Below, piece by piece: positions 7,866 through 17,205 of a DNA stretch of 44,355 nt. Numbering within the stretch: the stretch's first letter is position 1; each line of letters begins with the position of its first letter. The position numbers and the translations under genes are program-made. Origin of the DNA: a virus; IMG/VR virus record IMGVR_UViG_3300025703_000010, positions 1 to 44,355 of that record, one strand, 5' to 3'. The notes under the pieces were generated by a model that saw nothing but the letters and a program-made list of their open reading frames with translations, did no database searches and was not told the origin of the DNA.

Positions 7866-9653
7866 GTGTCTGACACCTACATGGATAGCTCCAACGTTCC
7901 GCTGGTGGATCAGCCGTACCGGGACCGTCTGGAGCGCCGTAAGGGGGCTCTCAAGCTGGAGCGAGTTGGCTTCATCCCGCACTACAAAGAACTGTCGCAG
8001 TTCATTCAGCCCCGGCGTGGTCGCTTCTTCATAGAAGACCGCAATCGCGGTGGCGAGCGGTACAATAGCATCATCAACAGCAAAGCGACTATGGCGCACC
8101 GCGTAGCGCGGGCCGGACTTATGGCCGGCTCCATGTCTCCCGCGCGCCCGTGGTTTGAGCTTGGTGTTGACGATCCGCAGCTTTCCGCCTGGCAGCCAGC
8201 GAAGGTGTGGTTTTCGACCGTCTCCGCCATCATCCGCAAGATTTTCAATGAGAGCAACTTCTACAATATGTCCAGCACGATGCTGGGCGAGATACTGTTG
8301 TTCGCTACGGGCGCCATGCTCCACGTGGACGACTTCGAAGACGTGGCGCGCTTCTACACCCTCACGGCTGGCAGCTACCTCATCGGGCAAGACGACCGCC
8401 AAATCATCAACACCTTGTGCCGCGAGTGGGAGCTTACCACGTCACAGTTGGTCCAGAAGTTCGGGCCGAAGGCGTGCAGCCCGCAAGTCCAGACCGCTTA
8501 TGACAACGGCAATTACGATTTGTGGTGGCCCATTACCCACATGATCGAGCCGAACGATATGTACGACCCTGGCAAGAAGCTCAGCCAGTACAAGAAGTTC
8601 GCGTCGGTCTACTACGAGACCGGCATTCAATACAACGCAAACGGCAAACTGTTGAGCCGCAAGGGGTTCAGGGACTTCCCGGCCTACGTGCCACGCTGGG
8701 ACGTTACGGCCGAAGACATTTACGGCACCGATTGCCCGGCCATGACGGCGCTCGGGGACATAAAGGGGCTTCAGATCGAGGAGCGCCAGAAGGCGCAGGC
8801 CATATCCCTTATGGTGCGCCCCCTGCTGAAGGGGCCAGCATCTCTGCGGAACGTGCCAATTGAGAGCCTCCCAGGCGGCGTCACGATTTACGATGGTGAC
8901 GCGGGCAAGGATAGCCTCGCGCCGATCTACACGGTTAACCCGCAGCTTCAGGAAATGCGCATAGACATAGGCGCAGTCGAGGAGCGGATCGAGCACGCCT
9001 TCTACAACCATCTGTTCCGCGCCATTTCCGACATGCAGGGCGTGCAGCCCCGCAACCAGCTTGAGCTTAACCAGCGCGACCAGGAGCGCTTGCTGGAGCT
9101 TGGGCCGGTGCTTGAGCATATGCATGAGGAGTTCCTGGCGCAGGTGGTCAGCCGCACATTTGAGCAGGCGGTTCGGGCGCATATCTTGCCGCCTGCCCCA
9201 AAGGAAATACAGGGGCAGTTCGTCAAGATGAAGATGATCTCTGCGCTGGCGACGGCGCAGCGTTCTGTCAGCGCAGGCACCATCGAGCGGGTTACCACCT
9301 ATGTCGTCGGGCTCGTGTCGGGCGGTTTCCAGCACGCGGCCGATAACTTTGACGCGGATGCTGCGGTTAATGAGTACGCTGACGTTACCGGCCTCTCTCC
9401 CCGCCTCATAAAGGGGGCGGAAGTCGTGGCTGCCGAGCGCAAGATCGCTGCCGATCAGGCGGCGCAGACGCAGAAGGCCGCACAGCTACAGAGCATGGCC
9501 GAGACGGCGAATACTGCTGCTGGCGCCGCTGCTTCGGCCACCAAGGCTGGCATAAACGTGCCTGCTGCGCTGGGCCAGACGGGGCTACAGCCGGCGCAGC
9601 AAGCTGTGCAGGCTCGCACGGGGACGAACCTCTATGACAGGCCGGGTAAATGA
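7866..9653 (+). CDS. Portal (head-to-tail connecting) protein
   Basis: A 595-residue protein of the podovirus head-tail connector family. The GTG at 7866 has GGAG 8 bases upstream; an ATG at 7881 is an alternative. Landmark stretches are the N-terminal KAT-MAHRVARAGLMAGSMSPARPWFEL region, the YNMSSTMLGEILLFATGAML helix and the EERIEHAFYNHLFRAISDMQ segment. The C-terminal tail is Ala/Gln-rich. It forms the dodecameric ring at one capsid vertex, docks the terminase and carries the tail. It lies directly downstream of terL and overlaps the next gene by 4 bases. Confidence 0.92.
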   Translation: MSDTYMDSSNVPLVDQPYRDRLERRKGALKLERVGFIPHYKELSQFIQPRRGRFFIEDRNRGGERYNSIINSKATMAHRVARAGLMAGSMSPARPWFELGVDDPQLSAWQPAKVWFSTVSAIIRKIFNESNFYNMSSTMLGEILLFATGAMLHVDDFEDVARFYTLTAGSYLIGQDDRQIINTLCREWELTTSQLVQKFGPKACSPQVQTAYDNGNYDLWWPITHMIEPNDMYDPGKKLSQYKKFASVYYETGIQYNANGKLLSRKGFRDFPAYVPRWDVTAEDIYGTDCPAMTALGDIKGLQIEERQKAQAISLMVRPLLKGPASLRNVPIESLPGGVTIYDGDAGKDSLAPIYTVNPQLQEMRIDIGAVEERIEHAFYNHLFRAISDMQGVQPRNQLELNQRDQERLLELGPVLEHMHEEFLAQVVSRTFEQAVRAHILPPAPKEIQGQFVKMKMISALATAQRSVSAGTIERVTTYVVGLVSGGFQHAADNFDADAAVNEYADVTGLSPRLIKGAEVVAAERKIAADQAAQTQKAAQLQSMAETANTAAGAAASATKAGINVPAALGQTGLQPAQQAVQARTGTNLYDRPGK

Positions 9654-9997
9654 GCTACGACGACGACGAACAGGCGCGCTTAGACGCTGAAGCTGAGGCC
9701 AAGCGGCGATATGAGCTTGAGCGCACGCAGGAAGACGAGGATTTGCGCGCTATTGTCAGAACTACCGCCGGTCGCGCTTTCCTGTGGTCCTTGTTCACCA
9801 TGTGCGGTCTATACGCTGACGATTTCAGGGGCGAAGACACCCATTCCATGGCCCGTGCAACAGGAAAACGCTCAATAGCGTTAAAAGTCATAGAAAACCT
9901 CTTTACAGCGGACCCCCATGCGTATACATTGATCCGAGATCAGGCAATGGCACGGCGTATAGCTCTGCTACACGTCGGCGCACAGGAGAAAAAGTAA
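9650..9997 (+). CDS. Bbp19-like protein
   Basis: A 115-residue protein. The N-terminal third is a charged helix rich in Asp, Glu and Arg. The core TTAGRAFLWSLFTMCGLYADDF and SMARATGKRSIALKVIENL match the pattern of the Bbp19 family found between portal and scaffold in BPP-1-like phages; function is unknown. The start overlaps the portal stop and the TAATG end overlaps the scaffold start. The call rests on pattern and gene order. Confidence 0.7.
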   Translation: MSYDDDEQARLDAEAEAKRRYELERTQEDEDLRAIVRTTAGRAFLWSLFTMCGLYADDFRGEDTHSMARATGKRSIALKVIENLFTADPHAYTLIRDQAMARRIALLHVGAQEKK

Positions 9998-10821
9998 TGG
10001 CTGATGGGGAACGGGTTTTAGGCTTCCAAGAGACGCCGTTGGTTCCGGGGTCGGCGGTTGGACGCTTGGGTGATGCGGCGGCAGCGGCGGAAGCTGCGCT
10101 GGCATCACGTGATACCACGCAGGCTGCTGATCCGGTTGTAGCTCCGGTTGTAGCTGCGGTAGCTGACCCGGCGGTGGCGGCTACGGCTCTCGCGGCAGCT
10201 AAGACGGCGGCGGATGCGAAGAAGGCGACCGACGTTACCGCCGCAGAGGCGGTGCTGGCGGCAGCTAAAACCCCCGAGGAGAAGGTGGCAGCGCAAAAGG
10301 CGCTTGACATCCTAAAGGGGCCGACCGATACTCCGGGTGTTGCGCCCGAAAAATACGAGCCGTTCACGCTGCCGAAAGAGATTACCCCCGACCCGGCAGC
10401 AATTGCTGCCTTCGAGGGGGTCGCCAAGGGGTTGAATTTGAGCCAATCGCAGGCTCAGGCTCTCGTGGACTTCGATACGAAGCGCGCCATCGAGCAGGGA
10501 ACGAAGGCGGCGGAAGCTCAGACGAAAGCCTGGAATACGTTGCTGGAGACGCGGCTCTCCGAGGCAAAAGCCGATCCGGTCATTGGGGGCCAGAACTGGG
10601 ATGCGAGTGTTACTTCGGCGCGTGCGGCCATCACTGCCTTCGGTACGCCTGCCCTACAAGCGTACCTGAACCAGAGTGATGCAGGGAGCCATGTCGAGAT
10701 CGTTCGGTTTTTCGCGGCCGTTGGGAAGGCCGTGCAGGATGACAGCGTACACTTCGGCGGCAAGCAGCCGCAGCCTGCTGACATTAGCCTCGCTAAGCGC
10801 CTGTTCCCGAACGACAAGTAG
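9997..10821 (+). CDS. Putative scaffold / head assembly protein
   Basis: A 274-residue acidic, Ala-rich protein just upstream of the coat gene, the usual place for scaffold. Residues 25-105 are low-complexity Ala/Val/Asp/Lys and probably helical. The second half has the segment YEPFTLPKEITPDPAAIAAF followed by a helix (GLNLSQSQAQALVDFDTKRA), which is typical of scaffold proteins in this phage group. The palindrome at 10101 encodes ASRDT in the low-complexity part. It would guide coat assembly and then leave the prohead. Confidence 0.75.
   Translation: MADGERVLGFQETPLVPGSAVGRLGDAAAAAEAALASRDTTQAADPVVAPVVAAVADPAVAATALAAAKTAADAKKATDVTAAEAVLAAAKTPEEKVAAQKALDILKGPTDTPGVAPEKYEPFTLPKEITPDPAAIAAFEGVAKGLNLSQSQAQALVDFDTKRAIEQGTKAAEAQTKAWNTLLETRLSEAKADPVIGGQNWDASVTSARAAITAFGTPALQAYLNQSDAGSHVEIVRFFAAVGKAVQDDSVHFGGKQPQPADISLAKRLFPNDK
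10101..10116. repeat. Dispersed palindrome, site 4
   Basis: GGCATCACGTGATACC, in frame as ASRDT about 100 bp into the scaffold gene. Confidence 0.9.
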
Positions 10822-10846
10822 TCCCCAGCACGAGGATTAAACTCCC

Positions 10847-11866
10847 ATGGCGACCCTCATCAATCGCAACCCGACCCTTCTGGACCTCGCCGCCGTCACG
10901 GACCCGAACGGCCAGATCGCGGCCGTTGTCGAGATTTTGAACCTCGTCAATGAGGTTCTGATCGACATGACGTGGATCGAGGGCAATCTGCCCACCGGCA
11001 ACGTCTCTTCTATCCGCAGCGGCATCCCGGCCCCGACTTGGCGCCGCATGTATGGCGGTGTGCAGCCCAATAAGTCCACGTCTGTCAAGGTGACGGACAA
11101 CACGGGCATGCTGGAGGCTTACGCCGAGGTGGACAAGGCGCTTGCCGACCTGAACGGCAACACCGCCGCGTTCCGCTTGCAGGAGAACCGCCCGCATATC
11201 GAGGGCCTCAACCAGCAGGCTGCGACGACCATCTTCTACGGCAACGAAACGTCGCTGCCCGAGAGCTTCACCGGCCTCGCGCCGCGCTTCAATGTCTCCC
11301 CCGGAAACGCCACTCCGGCGCCGAACTCTGAGAACGTGATCCTCGGCGGCGGTTCGAGCACCGATAATCAGTCGATTTGGCTGGTCGTCTGGTCGCCCGA
11401 GACCTGCCACGGCATCATCCCGAAGGGATCGACCGCCGGCCTTCAGGTCACTGATAAGGGTCAGGTCACTATCGAGGACGCGAGCGGCGGCTCTAATACC
11501 GGCCGCATGGAAGCCTACCGGACGCACTACCGCTGGGATATGGGCCTCACCGTCCGCGACTGGCGGTATGTCGTCCGCATCCCGAATATCGCCACCACCG
11601 GCCTCCTGTTTACCGCAGCGACGGGCGCTAACCTCCCCGACCTGATGTATCAGGCGCTGGAGCAAATCCCGAACCTCTCGGTCGGACGCCCGGTGTTCTA
11701 CATGAGCCGCGCCATCCGCTCGATGGTTCGCCGGCAGGTCTCCTACGCGACCCGTGGATCGACCTTGACGATGGAGAACGTCGGTGGTCGTATGACCATG
11801 AACTTCCAGGGCGTTCCTATGCGCCGGGTTGATGCCCTGAACGCCGCCGAAACCCTCGTTTCGTAA
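10847..11866 (+). CDS. Major capsid protein
   Basis: A 339-residue protein of the BPP-1-like coat family. Recognisable segments are MATLINRNPTLLDLAAVTDP, GNLPTGNVSSIRSGIPAPTW, TIFYGNETSLPESFTGL and THYRWDMGLTVRDWRYVVRI. The size and the HK97-type alternation of helix and sheet fit. GAGG lies about 15 bases upstream, and the gene is preceded by a 25-bp gap. It is followed by the cement protein gene, as in BPP-1. Codon use is strongly biased to C-ending codons, as expected for a highly expressed gene. Confidence 0.92.
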   Translation: MATLINRNPTLLDLAAVTDPNGQIAAVVEILNLVNEVLIDMTWIEGNLPTGNVSSIRSGIPAPTWRRMYGGVQPNKSTSVKVTDNTGMLEAYAEVDKALADLNGNTAAFRLQENRPHIEGLNQQAATTIFYGNETSLPESFTGLAPRFNVSPGNATPAPNSENVILGGGSSTDNQSIWLVVWSPETCHGIIPKGSTAGLQVTDKGQVTIEDASGGSNTGRMEAYRTHYRWDMGLTVRDWRYVVRIPNIATTGLLFTAATGANLPDLMYQALEQIPNLSVGRPVFYMSRAIRSMVRRQVSYATRGSTLTMENVGGRMTMNFQGVPMRRVDALNAAETLVS

Positions 11867-11892
11867 TCCCGACCGTCATAAGGAACGCGACC

Positions 11893-12378
11893 ATGATCCT
11901 CGACACCGATAATGTCCTTTGCAAGGCCGCTGCGGTCGGCACGAGCACGACTACCGGCACCGCCATCGGCGACGTGATCGACCAGACCGTTTCCGGCCAG
12001 GACGAGCCGGGTAAAGTTTACCTCGTCATCAGCGTCACGACCGAGATCATCACGGCGGGTTCGGCGGGTGTCCTCACCTTCCAGCTTGCCTCCTCGGCTG
12101 CGGCGAATATGGGCACCCCGACGGTCCATCTCCAGACGCCCCCGTTTGTCACTGGAGCTACTGGCGCGACCACCGGCATCGAGGTTGGCGACTTCCTGTT
12201 CGTCTGCGGTCTCCCGGCCTCGTGCTACATCGGCGCGGGTCATCTGGCGACCTCGACGTACTTGCGCTACCTCGGCATTCTCGCGGTCATTACGACCACG
12301 GCGCTGACGGCCGGCGCGATCAACGCCTACCTCACGCTGTCGCCCCCGTCTTGGAAGGCCAAGAAGGCGGGCATCTAA
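11893..12378 (+). CDS. Capsid cement/decoration protein, Bbp16-like
   Basis: A 161-residue Thr/Ala/Gly-rich beta protein starting MILDTDNVLCKAAAVGTS. The pattern (start, length, position right after the coat gene) matches the Bbp16 capsid cement family, whose BPP-1 member is a jelly-roll protein that ties coat subunits together. AAGGA lies 10 bases upstream of the ATG. It ends in a basic tail (WKAKKAGI). Confidence 0.8.
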   Translation: MILDTDNVLCKAAAVGTSTTTGTAIGDVIDQTVSGQDEPGKVYLVISVTTEIITAGSAGVLTFQLASSAAANMGTPTVHLQTPPFVTGATGATTGIEVGDFLFVCGLPASCYIGAGHLATSTYLRYLGILAVITTTALTAGAINAYLTLSPPSWKAKKAGI

Positions 12379-12383
12379 CCGGA

Positions 12384-12417
12384 GTTGGCGCTGGTATCAC
12401 GTGATGCCGGCGCCAAC
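12384..12417. repeat. Dispersed palindrome, site 5, inside a 34-bp inverted repeat
   Basis: The core GGTATCACGTGATGCC is at 12393-12408. GTTGGCG at 12384-12390 pairs with CGCCAAC at 12411-12417, so the whole 34 bp is a near-perfect palindrome between the cement gene and the next gene. The RNA would form a strong hairpin. No U-run follows, so a simple terminator is unlikely; processing, attenuation or protein binding are options. Confidence 0.85.
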
Positions 12418-12444
12418 CCTCTCATTCACAGGGAAGAGACTACG

Positions 12445-12753
12445 ATGATCGTTTTATTGCGGGAAAGCTGGTTCGGCCCTGACGCCACCCTATACCCCAA
12501 AGATGAACGTGGCACCGTCATACCGGACCAGTTTCGGATACATCTGCCCAGCACGGCACGGGAGCTTTCGGAGGTACTGGAGGTTGCGCCTATCAAGCAA
12601 GCGCCGGAGCGCCCGCTGACCGCCCTCCAAGCCGCCGACCTTGGGCGCCAGCAGGCAGATGCGTTTGACGAGGCGGCTCAGAGGGCAGAACTGACGCGGG
12701 CGCAGAATGCACAGCGCCTCAAGGACGAACTCTCGAAAGAGAAGAAGAAGTAA
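12445..12753 (+). CDS. Small acidic protein of unknown function
   Basis: A 102-residue protein. The ATG at 12445 is chosen because GGGAAGAG lies 5-12 bases upstream. The frame stays open through the upstream palindrome to a TTG at 12385, but that start has no ribosome site. A beta-rich first half (IVLLRESWFGPDATLYPKDE) is followed by a long charged helix (AFDEAAQRAELTRAQNAQRL) ending in EKKK. It is probably a minor head-tail joining protein, by position only. Confidence 0.6.
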   Translation: MIVLLRESWFGPDATLYPKDERGTVIPDQFRIHLPSTARELSEVLEVAPIKQAPERPLTALQAADLGRQQADAFDEAAQRAELTRAQNAQRLKDELSKEKKK

Positions 12754-12778
12754 CCCCTAGCCCCCTGGAGCACGCCAC

Positions 12779-13618
12779 ATGGCCGTCCAATCCACCTCAG
12801 TTACTACCGCCATTGCGACCGTGCCGTTCGCGGTGTCGCCGGGTGAGCAAGTCACCGCCGGCCTCTCTGGCACGTACGCCATGACCGTCGTGCTGGAGGA
12901 AAGCATCAACGAAGACCCGAACGGTGCTTTCCAGCCCGTCGGCGAGAGCCCGAGCATCTACAGCACGGCAAATGCCACCGTCTCGCATGTCCATACCGTC
13001 GATGGTCCCCCGGTTGGCAGCGGTGCGGGCACTACGCGATGGATGCGCTGGCGCTTCACGAGTGTCACTAGTGGCACGTGTGTCGCCACGATGACGAATG
13101 GTGCGACCCCGCTCCAGGCTCCTGACATTGTGCTTAACCGGAACGTCAGCGTTACCGGCGACTTCCACACCGGCGCCGAAAGCGGTTCCGTCGCTCCTGT
13201 TGCGGGAGGGGCAGCCCTCACTCTCACGGCGGCCTTGCATGCGGGCAAGACGATTAACTTTGATACGGCGGCCGGAACGATTATCACCCTGCCTGCGGCA
13301 ACCGGCACGATGGACGTTTACAAGTTCGTTGTCACCGTCGTTCCTACAAGCAACGACCATCACGTCCTGACGGCGCCTTCAACCGATCACTTGCGCGGGA
13401 CCGCGCTGTTGAACGATAGCGCGACCGTAACCGGCTATGACGCCTACGCGGTGTCTACCCATACCGCCAACAAAATCCTGATGAACGGCACCACCACCGG
13501 CGCCCTGTCCATCGGCGACAGCTTCGAGCTTCAGGACATTGGCGCCGGCTGGTGGCAGGTCAGAAACTTCGTGGCGAACGCCAGCGGGTCCGCCGCTACT
13601 CCGTTCGTTCACGTCTAA
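12779..13618 (+). CDS. Structural (decoration or head-fibre) protein
   Basis: A 279-residue protein with a Thr/Ser/Val-rich beta composition throughout and no enzyme motif. Residues 1-115 form one beta domain (SVTTAIATVPFAVSPGEQVT, RWMRWRFTSVTSGTCVATM). The second (GKTINFDTAAGTIITLPAAT, GDSFELQDIGAGWWQVRNF) resembles the binding domains found on phage head fibres and tail proteins. It lies between the cement gene and the tail adaptor gene, so a role on the head surface or neck is inferred. Confidence 0.6.
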   Translation: MAVQSTSVTTAIATVPFAVSPGEQVTAGLSGTYAMTVVLEESINEDPNGAFQPVGESPSIYSTANATVSHVHTVDGPPVGSGAGTTRWMRWRFTSVTSGTCVATMTNGATPLQAPDIVLNRNVSVTGDFHTGAESGSVAPVAGGAALTLTAALHAGKTINFDTAAGTIITLPAATGTMDVYKFVVTVVPTSNDHHVLTAPSTDHLRGTALLNDSATVTGYDAYAVSTHTANKILMNGTTTGALSIGDSFELQDIGAGWWQVRNFVANASGSAATPFVHV

Positions 13619-13629
13619 TCGGCAGATAC

Positions 13630-13653
13630 CCCTGGGATCACGTGATCCCAGGG
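13630..13653. repeat. Dispersed palindrome, site 6, a perfect 24-bp palindrome
   Basis: The core GGGATCACGTGATCCC (13634-13649) is extended on both sides by perfectly matching CCCT and AGGG. It lies in the 54-bp gap before the tail adaptor gene. It is the only copy with two identical non-consensus arms. Confidence 0.9.
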
Positions 13654-13672
13654 TCTTCCTCGGGAGCATGGC

Positions 13673-14323
13673 ATGGCGGCGATTAGTCAAACGACCGTCT
13701 GCAACATGGCCCTCTCCCATGTCGGCGCCAAGAGCCATATCGAGAGCATCCAAGAGAAAAGCAATGAGGCCGACGCTTTCCGCTTGTGGTGGGACTTCTC
13801 GTTGCTGGAATGCCTCGAAAGCTATGACTGGAGCTTCGCGCGCACTCGCACGCCGCAGGGTAGCTCTCTTGCCCTCGACGGTGACGTACCACCCGACGAG
13901 TGGCAGTTCCGCTACCAGTATCCGGCCGATTGCGTGAAGGCGCGCATGATATGGAACCCGGTCGGCCCTACGGCTGACGCGGTGCCGTTTGCGCTGGAGC
14001 TTAACAGCCAGGGCGTGCGCACGATCCTCACGAATATGGGCAACCCGATCCTCGTTTACACGAAGCTTGTCACGAACCTTTCACTGTTCATCCCCATTTT
14101 CATCTCCTTGCTGTCGCGCTGCCTCGCGCAGCATGTTGCGTTCCAGCTTACCGGGGACCAGAAGATCGTTGACGCTCAGGTGGCACAATATGGCGCGCTC
14201 TTGCGCTTGGCGCCGGCCGTTGACGCGAACGAGATGGTGCCGTCGCAGCCGCGCGATGCCGAATGGATACGCGGTCGCACGTTTGACCCCAAGAATTACG
14301 GCTACCCCGGCATCCGGTATTAA
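13673..14323 (+). CDS. Tail adaptor (T7 gp11-like tubular protein A)
   Basis: A 216-residue protein starting AAISQTTVCNMALSHVGAKS, then ALxxWWDFSLLECLESYDWSFA. This is the typical start of the podovirus head-tail adaptor that continues the portal channel. The size fits the T7 gp11 class. GGGAG lies about 10 bases before the ATG. It is followed after 3 bases by the nozzle gene, the conserved order in T7-plan tails. A hydrophobic stretch (LVTNLSLFIPIFISLLSRCL) is unusual for a soluble ring protein but falls in a region that is helical in relatives. Confidence 0.8.
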   Translation: MAAISQTTVCNMALSHVGAKSHIESIQEKSNEADAFRLWWDFSLLECLESYDWSFARTRTPQGSSLALDGDVPPDEWQFRYQYPADCVKARMIWNPVGPTADAVPFALELNSQGVRTILTNMGNPILVYTKLVTNLSLFIPIFISLLSRCLAQHVAFQLTGDQKIVDAQVAQYGALLRLAPAVDANEMVPSQPRDAEWIRGRTFDPKNYGYPGIRY

Positions 14324-14326
14324 CCG

Positions 14327-17203
14327 ATGCCGGTCCTTATCCAGCCCAGCTTTGCCCACGGCGAGGTAGCGCCAGCCCTGTATGGCCGCGTTGATACGAC
14401 CATGTACCAGAGCGCGCTTCGTCTCGGGCGCAATATCGTAATCCGCAGCTTCGGAGGCGCCAGCAATCGCCCCGGGCTGTCGTTCGTTGGACCTGTGCGC
14501 GATCACTCCTACGACCCGCGCCTTATTAAGTTCTCGTTCGACGCTGAAGACCACGCCATGCTGGAGTTTGGCGACGAATACGTGCGCGTAATCGTGGACG
14601 ACGCGCACGTTACTAACACGCCGGTTGCCATCACGGCCATCACGAAGGCGAACCCGTGCCAAGTTACATCGGCGAGCCACGGCATGAGCACCGGGGACGA
14701 GGTGTTCTTCGCCGGCGTAGTGGGGATGACCCGGCTCAATAACAATCGCTATCTCGTGACGGTTATCGACAGTGACAACTACACGCTGAACGATCAGGTC
14801 ACGAACGCCGCCGTAGACACCACGGGAAGCTCGTGGGGAGCGTATGTCTCGGGGGGCACTGGAGCTTCCATCTTCACTGCGGTATCGCCCTACGCCATCG
14901 CCGACGTAGCTACGTTGAAGTATACGCAGTCAGCAGATGTCATGTCGCTGACGCACCCGAGCTACCCGCCATACGAGCTACAGCGCACTGGGACGAACAC
15001 GTGGACGTTCGTGGCGCCGTCGTTCGAGCCTTCCATCGCATCGCCGACGACCATGGCCGTTGCGGTTGGCACGACTGGGGCGGTTACCCGCTTGTACACT
15101 GTAACGGCCTCGAAAGAGACCACGCTCGAAGAGAGCCTTCCGGGGCTGGATACAGCGGGAGCCGTCACGATAACTGGCATTACGGCAGCTAACCCAGCGG
15201 TCGTTACGTCAGCCAGCCACGGCCTATTGTCGGGCGATGTTGTGCAAATCGACGCCGTCGTGGGGATGACGGAGTTGAACGGGCAGCGGTTTACGCTCGG
15301 CGCCACTACGACCGACACTTTCGCCCTGCTGGGGGTCGATAGCACCCTCTATACCGCGTATTCTTCGGCCGGCACCGCGACACCGCAGTTCGTCCGCATC
15401 ACCAATGGCGCGGTAACTGCTAACGACACCCTCACGTGGGACGCGGTGGCGGGCGCCATAAAATACTCAGTGTATTGTAATAACGCCGGGGTCTTCGGCT
15501 GGCTGGGTGATACGGCTGCGCTTACTTACACAAACACCAACCAAGCGCCTGACGCTTCGACTACGCCGCCGAACGCGAGCAATCCCTTTCTTGGCATTGG
15601 TAACTACCCCGGCGCAACCGGCTTCTATCAGCAGCGGCAAGTCTACGGCGCCACTAAAAACGCGCCCGACACGTCAGTTTACAGCCGCACCGGCAGCTAT
15701 GACAATCTGAGCGCCTCGACCCCGGCCAATGATAGCGATGCGATCACGGCGACCCTCGCCAGCACCGAAGTCAATGAGATACGGCACTACCTACAGGGCA
15801 CGTCCGACTGCTTGATCTTTACGGCCGGCGCAGAGTGGCAGGTAAACTCTGGCACTGCCGGGTTCTTTGGGCCGTCGTCCATACAGCAGTGGCCGCAGTC
15901 TACCTGGGGTTCCTCGGACCTCGCGGCCCCCATAATGCTCGGGCGCGTCATCTTGTACATAACAGAAAACCGGGCTTCGGTTCGCACTATGACATTCTCC
16001 TGGCAGGTCCAGGGGCAGGGCTATATCGGCACCGACGCCACTATCCTCTCTAACCATCTGCTTGAGACGTACCAAGCGCAGGGATGGTGTCTTGCCAAGT
16101 ACCCGGACCCGATCTTCCACATAATTCGAGATGACGGTCAAGTTGTGTGCTGCACCTACAACGAGGAGCAGCAGATGATCGCGTGGGCACGCTGGGACAC
16201 GCAAGGCAGCTTCACCATGACGGCCGCGCTTCCGCACAACGCTACTGAGATCGACGAGGCGGTATACTTCGTCGTCAAGCGCCAGATCAACGGTAACACG
16301 GTTCGCTTCATCGAGCGCACGCATAGCCGGCGCTTTGTGGACCCGCGCGATTGCTTCTTTGTGGACGCGGGCGTCTCTTATGACAACCCGCTGCCCATCA
16401 CTGGGATCAGCTTGGGTGCCAACACTACTATCACGTCGGCCAGCCACGGCTTGACAACCGGCCAGTACGTAGACATTTCTGACATTCTGTGGCAGACGAC
16501 GCTCGACGAGCTCGGAAACGCCATCGTACCAAACCAGTTGAATACCTACATTGGCTGGGATCAGAATGGCCCTGTGCCGAAGCCGGAAGGCGTCCTGCGC
16601 TGCCTCGTCGGCCCAACCACCACCGACACGTTTGTCGTGCTGGACCAGAAGACGGAAGCCCCGATCGTAAGCACCGGCTGGAACGCCTACCTTTCCGGCG
16701 GCAACGCGCGCCTACCGATTAACACGGTTACGGCTCTTGACTACCTCGAAAACACGGAAGTCGTGGTCCTGGCAGACGGCAACGTTATCGAGGGGCTAAC
16801 CGTAACGAACGGCCAAGTCAATATCGGCCGTCTCGCCAGCCGCATCCACGTCGGGCTCCAGTATATCTCGGATATGGAGACGCTCGACATAGAAGCGCCG
16901 AGCGGCACGATACAGGGGCTATTCAAGAAGGTCTCAAAGGTGGTCGTGCGCTTTGAGAAGTCGCGCGGTCTCCTGATCGGCCATTCGGAGGTGCCCGAGG
17001 AGAGCACGATCCAGAATGACTTGATCGAAATGAAGCAGCGGTCCACTGAGCTTATGGGCGACCCGACCGCGCTTCTGACCGGCGACAAGGAGATCATCCT
17101 CGACCCGTCATGGAATACTAACGGCCGCATCTTCATGCGCCAGAAGTACCCGCTCCCCATGACCATCCTGGCGGTTATACCGACGCTCTCGGTCGGAGGC
17201 TGA
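14327..17203 (+). CDS. Tail nozzle (T7 gp12-like tubular protein B)
   Basis: A 958-residue protein. The N-terminus (LIQPSFAHGEVAPALYGRVD, then a FGGASNRPGLSFVG segment) is typical of phage nozzle proteins. Three copies of an FCCH-type beta module (xxVTSASHGLxxGDxVxxxx) are inserted at about nt 14629, 15163 and 16390. The C-terminal part (FKKVSKVVVRFEKSRGLLIG, MRQKYPLPMTILAVIP) is the conserved platform end. It forms the tube through which DNA and ejection proteins pass. Relatives without the inserts are about 750-800 residues long; the three modules account for the extra length and probably decorate the nozzle. Confidence 0.85.
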   Translation: MPVLIQPSFAHGEVAPALYGRVDTTMYQSALRLGRNIVIRSFGGASNRPGLSFVGPVRDHSYDPRLIKFSFDAEDHAMLEFGDEYVRVIVDDAHVTNTPVAITAITKANPCQVTSASHGMSTGDEVFFAGVVGMTRLNNNRYLVTVIDSDNYTLNDQVTNAAVDTTGSSWGAYVSGGTGASIFTAVSPYAIADVATLKYTQSADVMSLTHPSYPPYELQRTGTNTWTFVAPSFEPSIASPTTMAVAVGTTGAVTRLYTVTASKETTLEESLPGLDTAGAVTITGITAANPAVVTSASHGLLSGDVVQIDAVVGMTELNGQRFTLGATTTDTFALLGVDSTLYTAYSSAGTATPQFVRITNGAVTANDTLTWDAVAGAIKYSVYCNNAGVFGWLGDTAALTYTNTNQAPDASTTPPNASNPFLGIGNYPGATGFYQQRQVYGATKNAPDTSVYSRTGSYDNLSASTPANDSDAITATLASTEVNEIRHYLQGTSDCLIFTAGAEWQVNSGTAGFFGPSSIQQWPQSTWGSSDLAAPIMLGRVILYITENRASVRTMTFSWQVQGQGYIGTDATILSNHLLETYQAQGWCLAKYPDPIFHIIRDDGQVVCCTYNEEQQMIAWARWDTQGSFTMTAALPHNATEIDEAVYFVVKRQINGNTVRFIERTHSRRFVDPRDCFFVDAGVSYDNPLPITGISLGANTTITSASHGLTTGQYVDISDILWQTTLDELGNAIVPNQLNTYIGWDQNGPVPKPEGVLRCLVGPTTTDTFVVLDQKTEAPIVSTGWNAYLSGGNARLPINTVTALDYLENTEVVVLADGNVIEGLTVTNGQVNIGRLASRIHVGLQYISDMETLDIEAPSGTIQGLFKKVSKVVVRFEKSRGLLIGHSEVPEESTIQNDLIEMKQRSTELMGDPTALLTGDKEIILDPSWNTNGRIFMRQKYPLPMTILAVIPTLSVGG

Positions 17204-17205
17204 CC

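Noticed and set aside
16428-16442. Half-site ATCACGTCGGCC in the nozzle gene
   Set aside because: It is explained by the ITSASHG protein repeat and lacks the GG arm.
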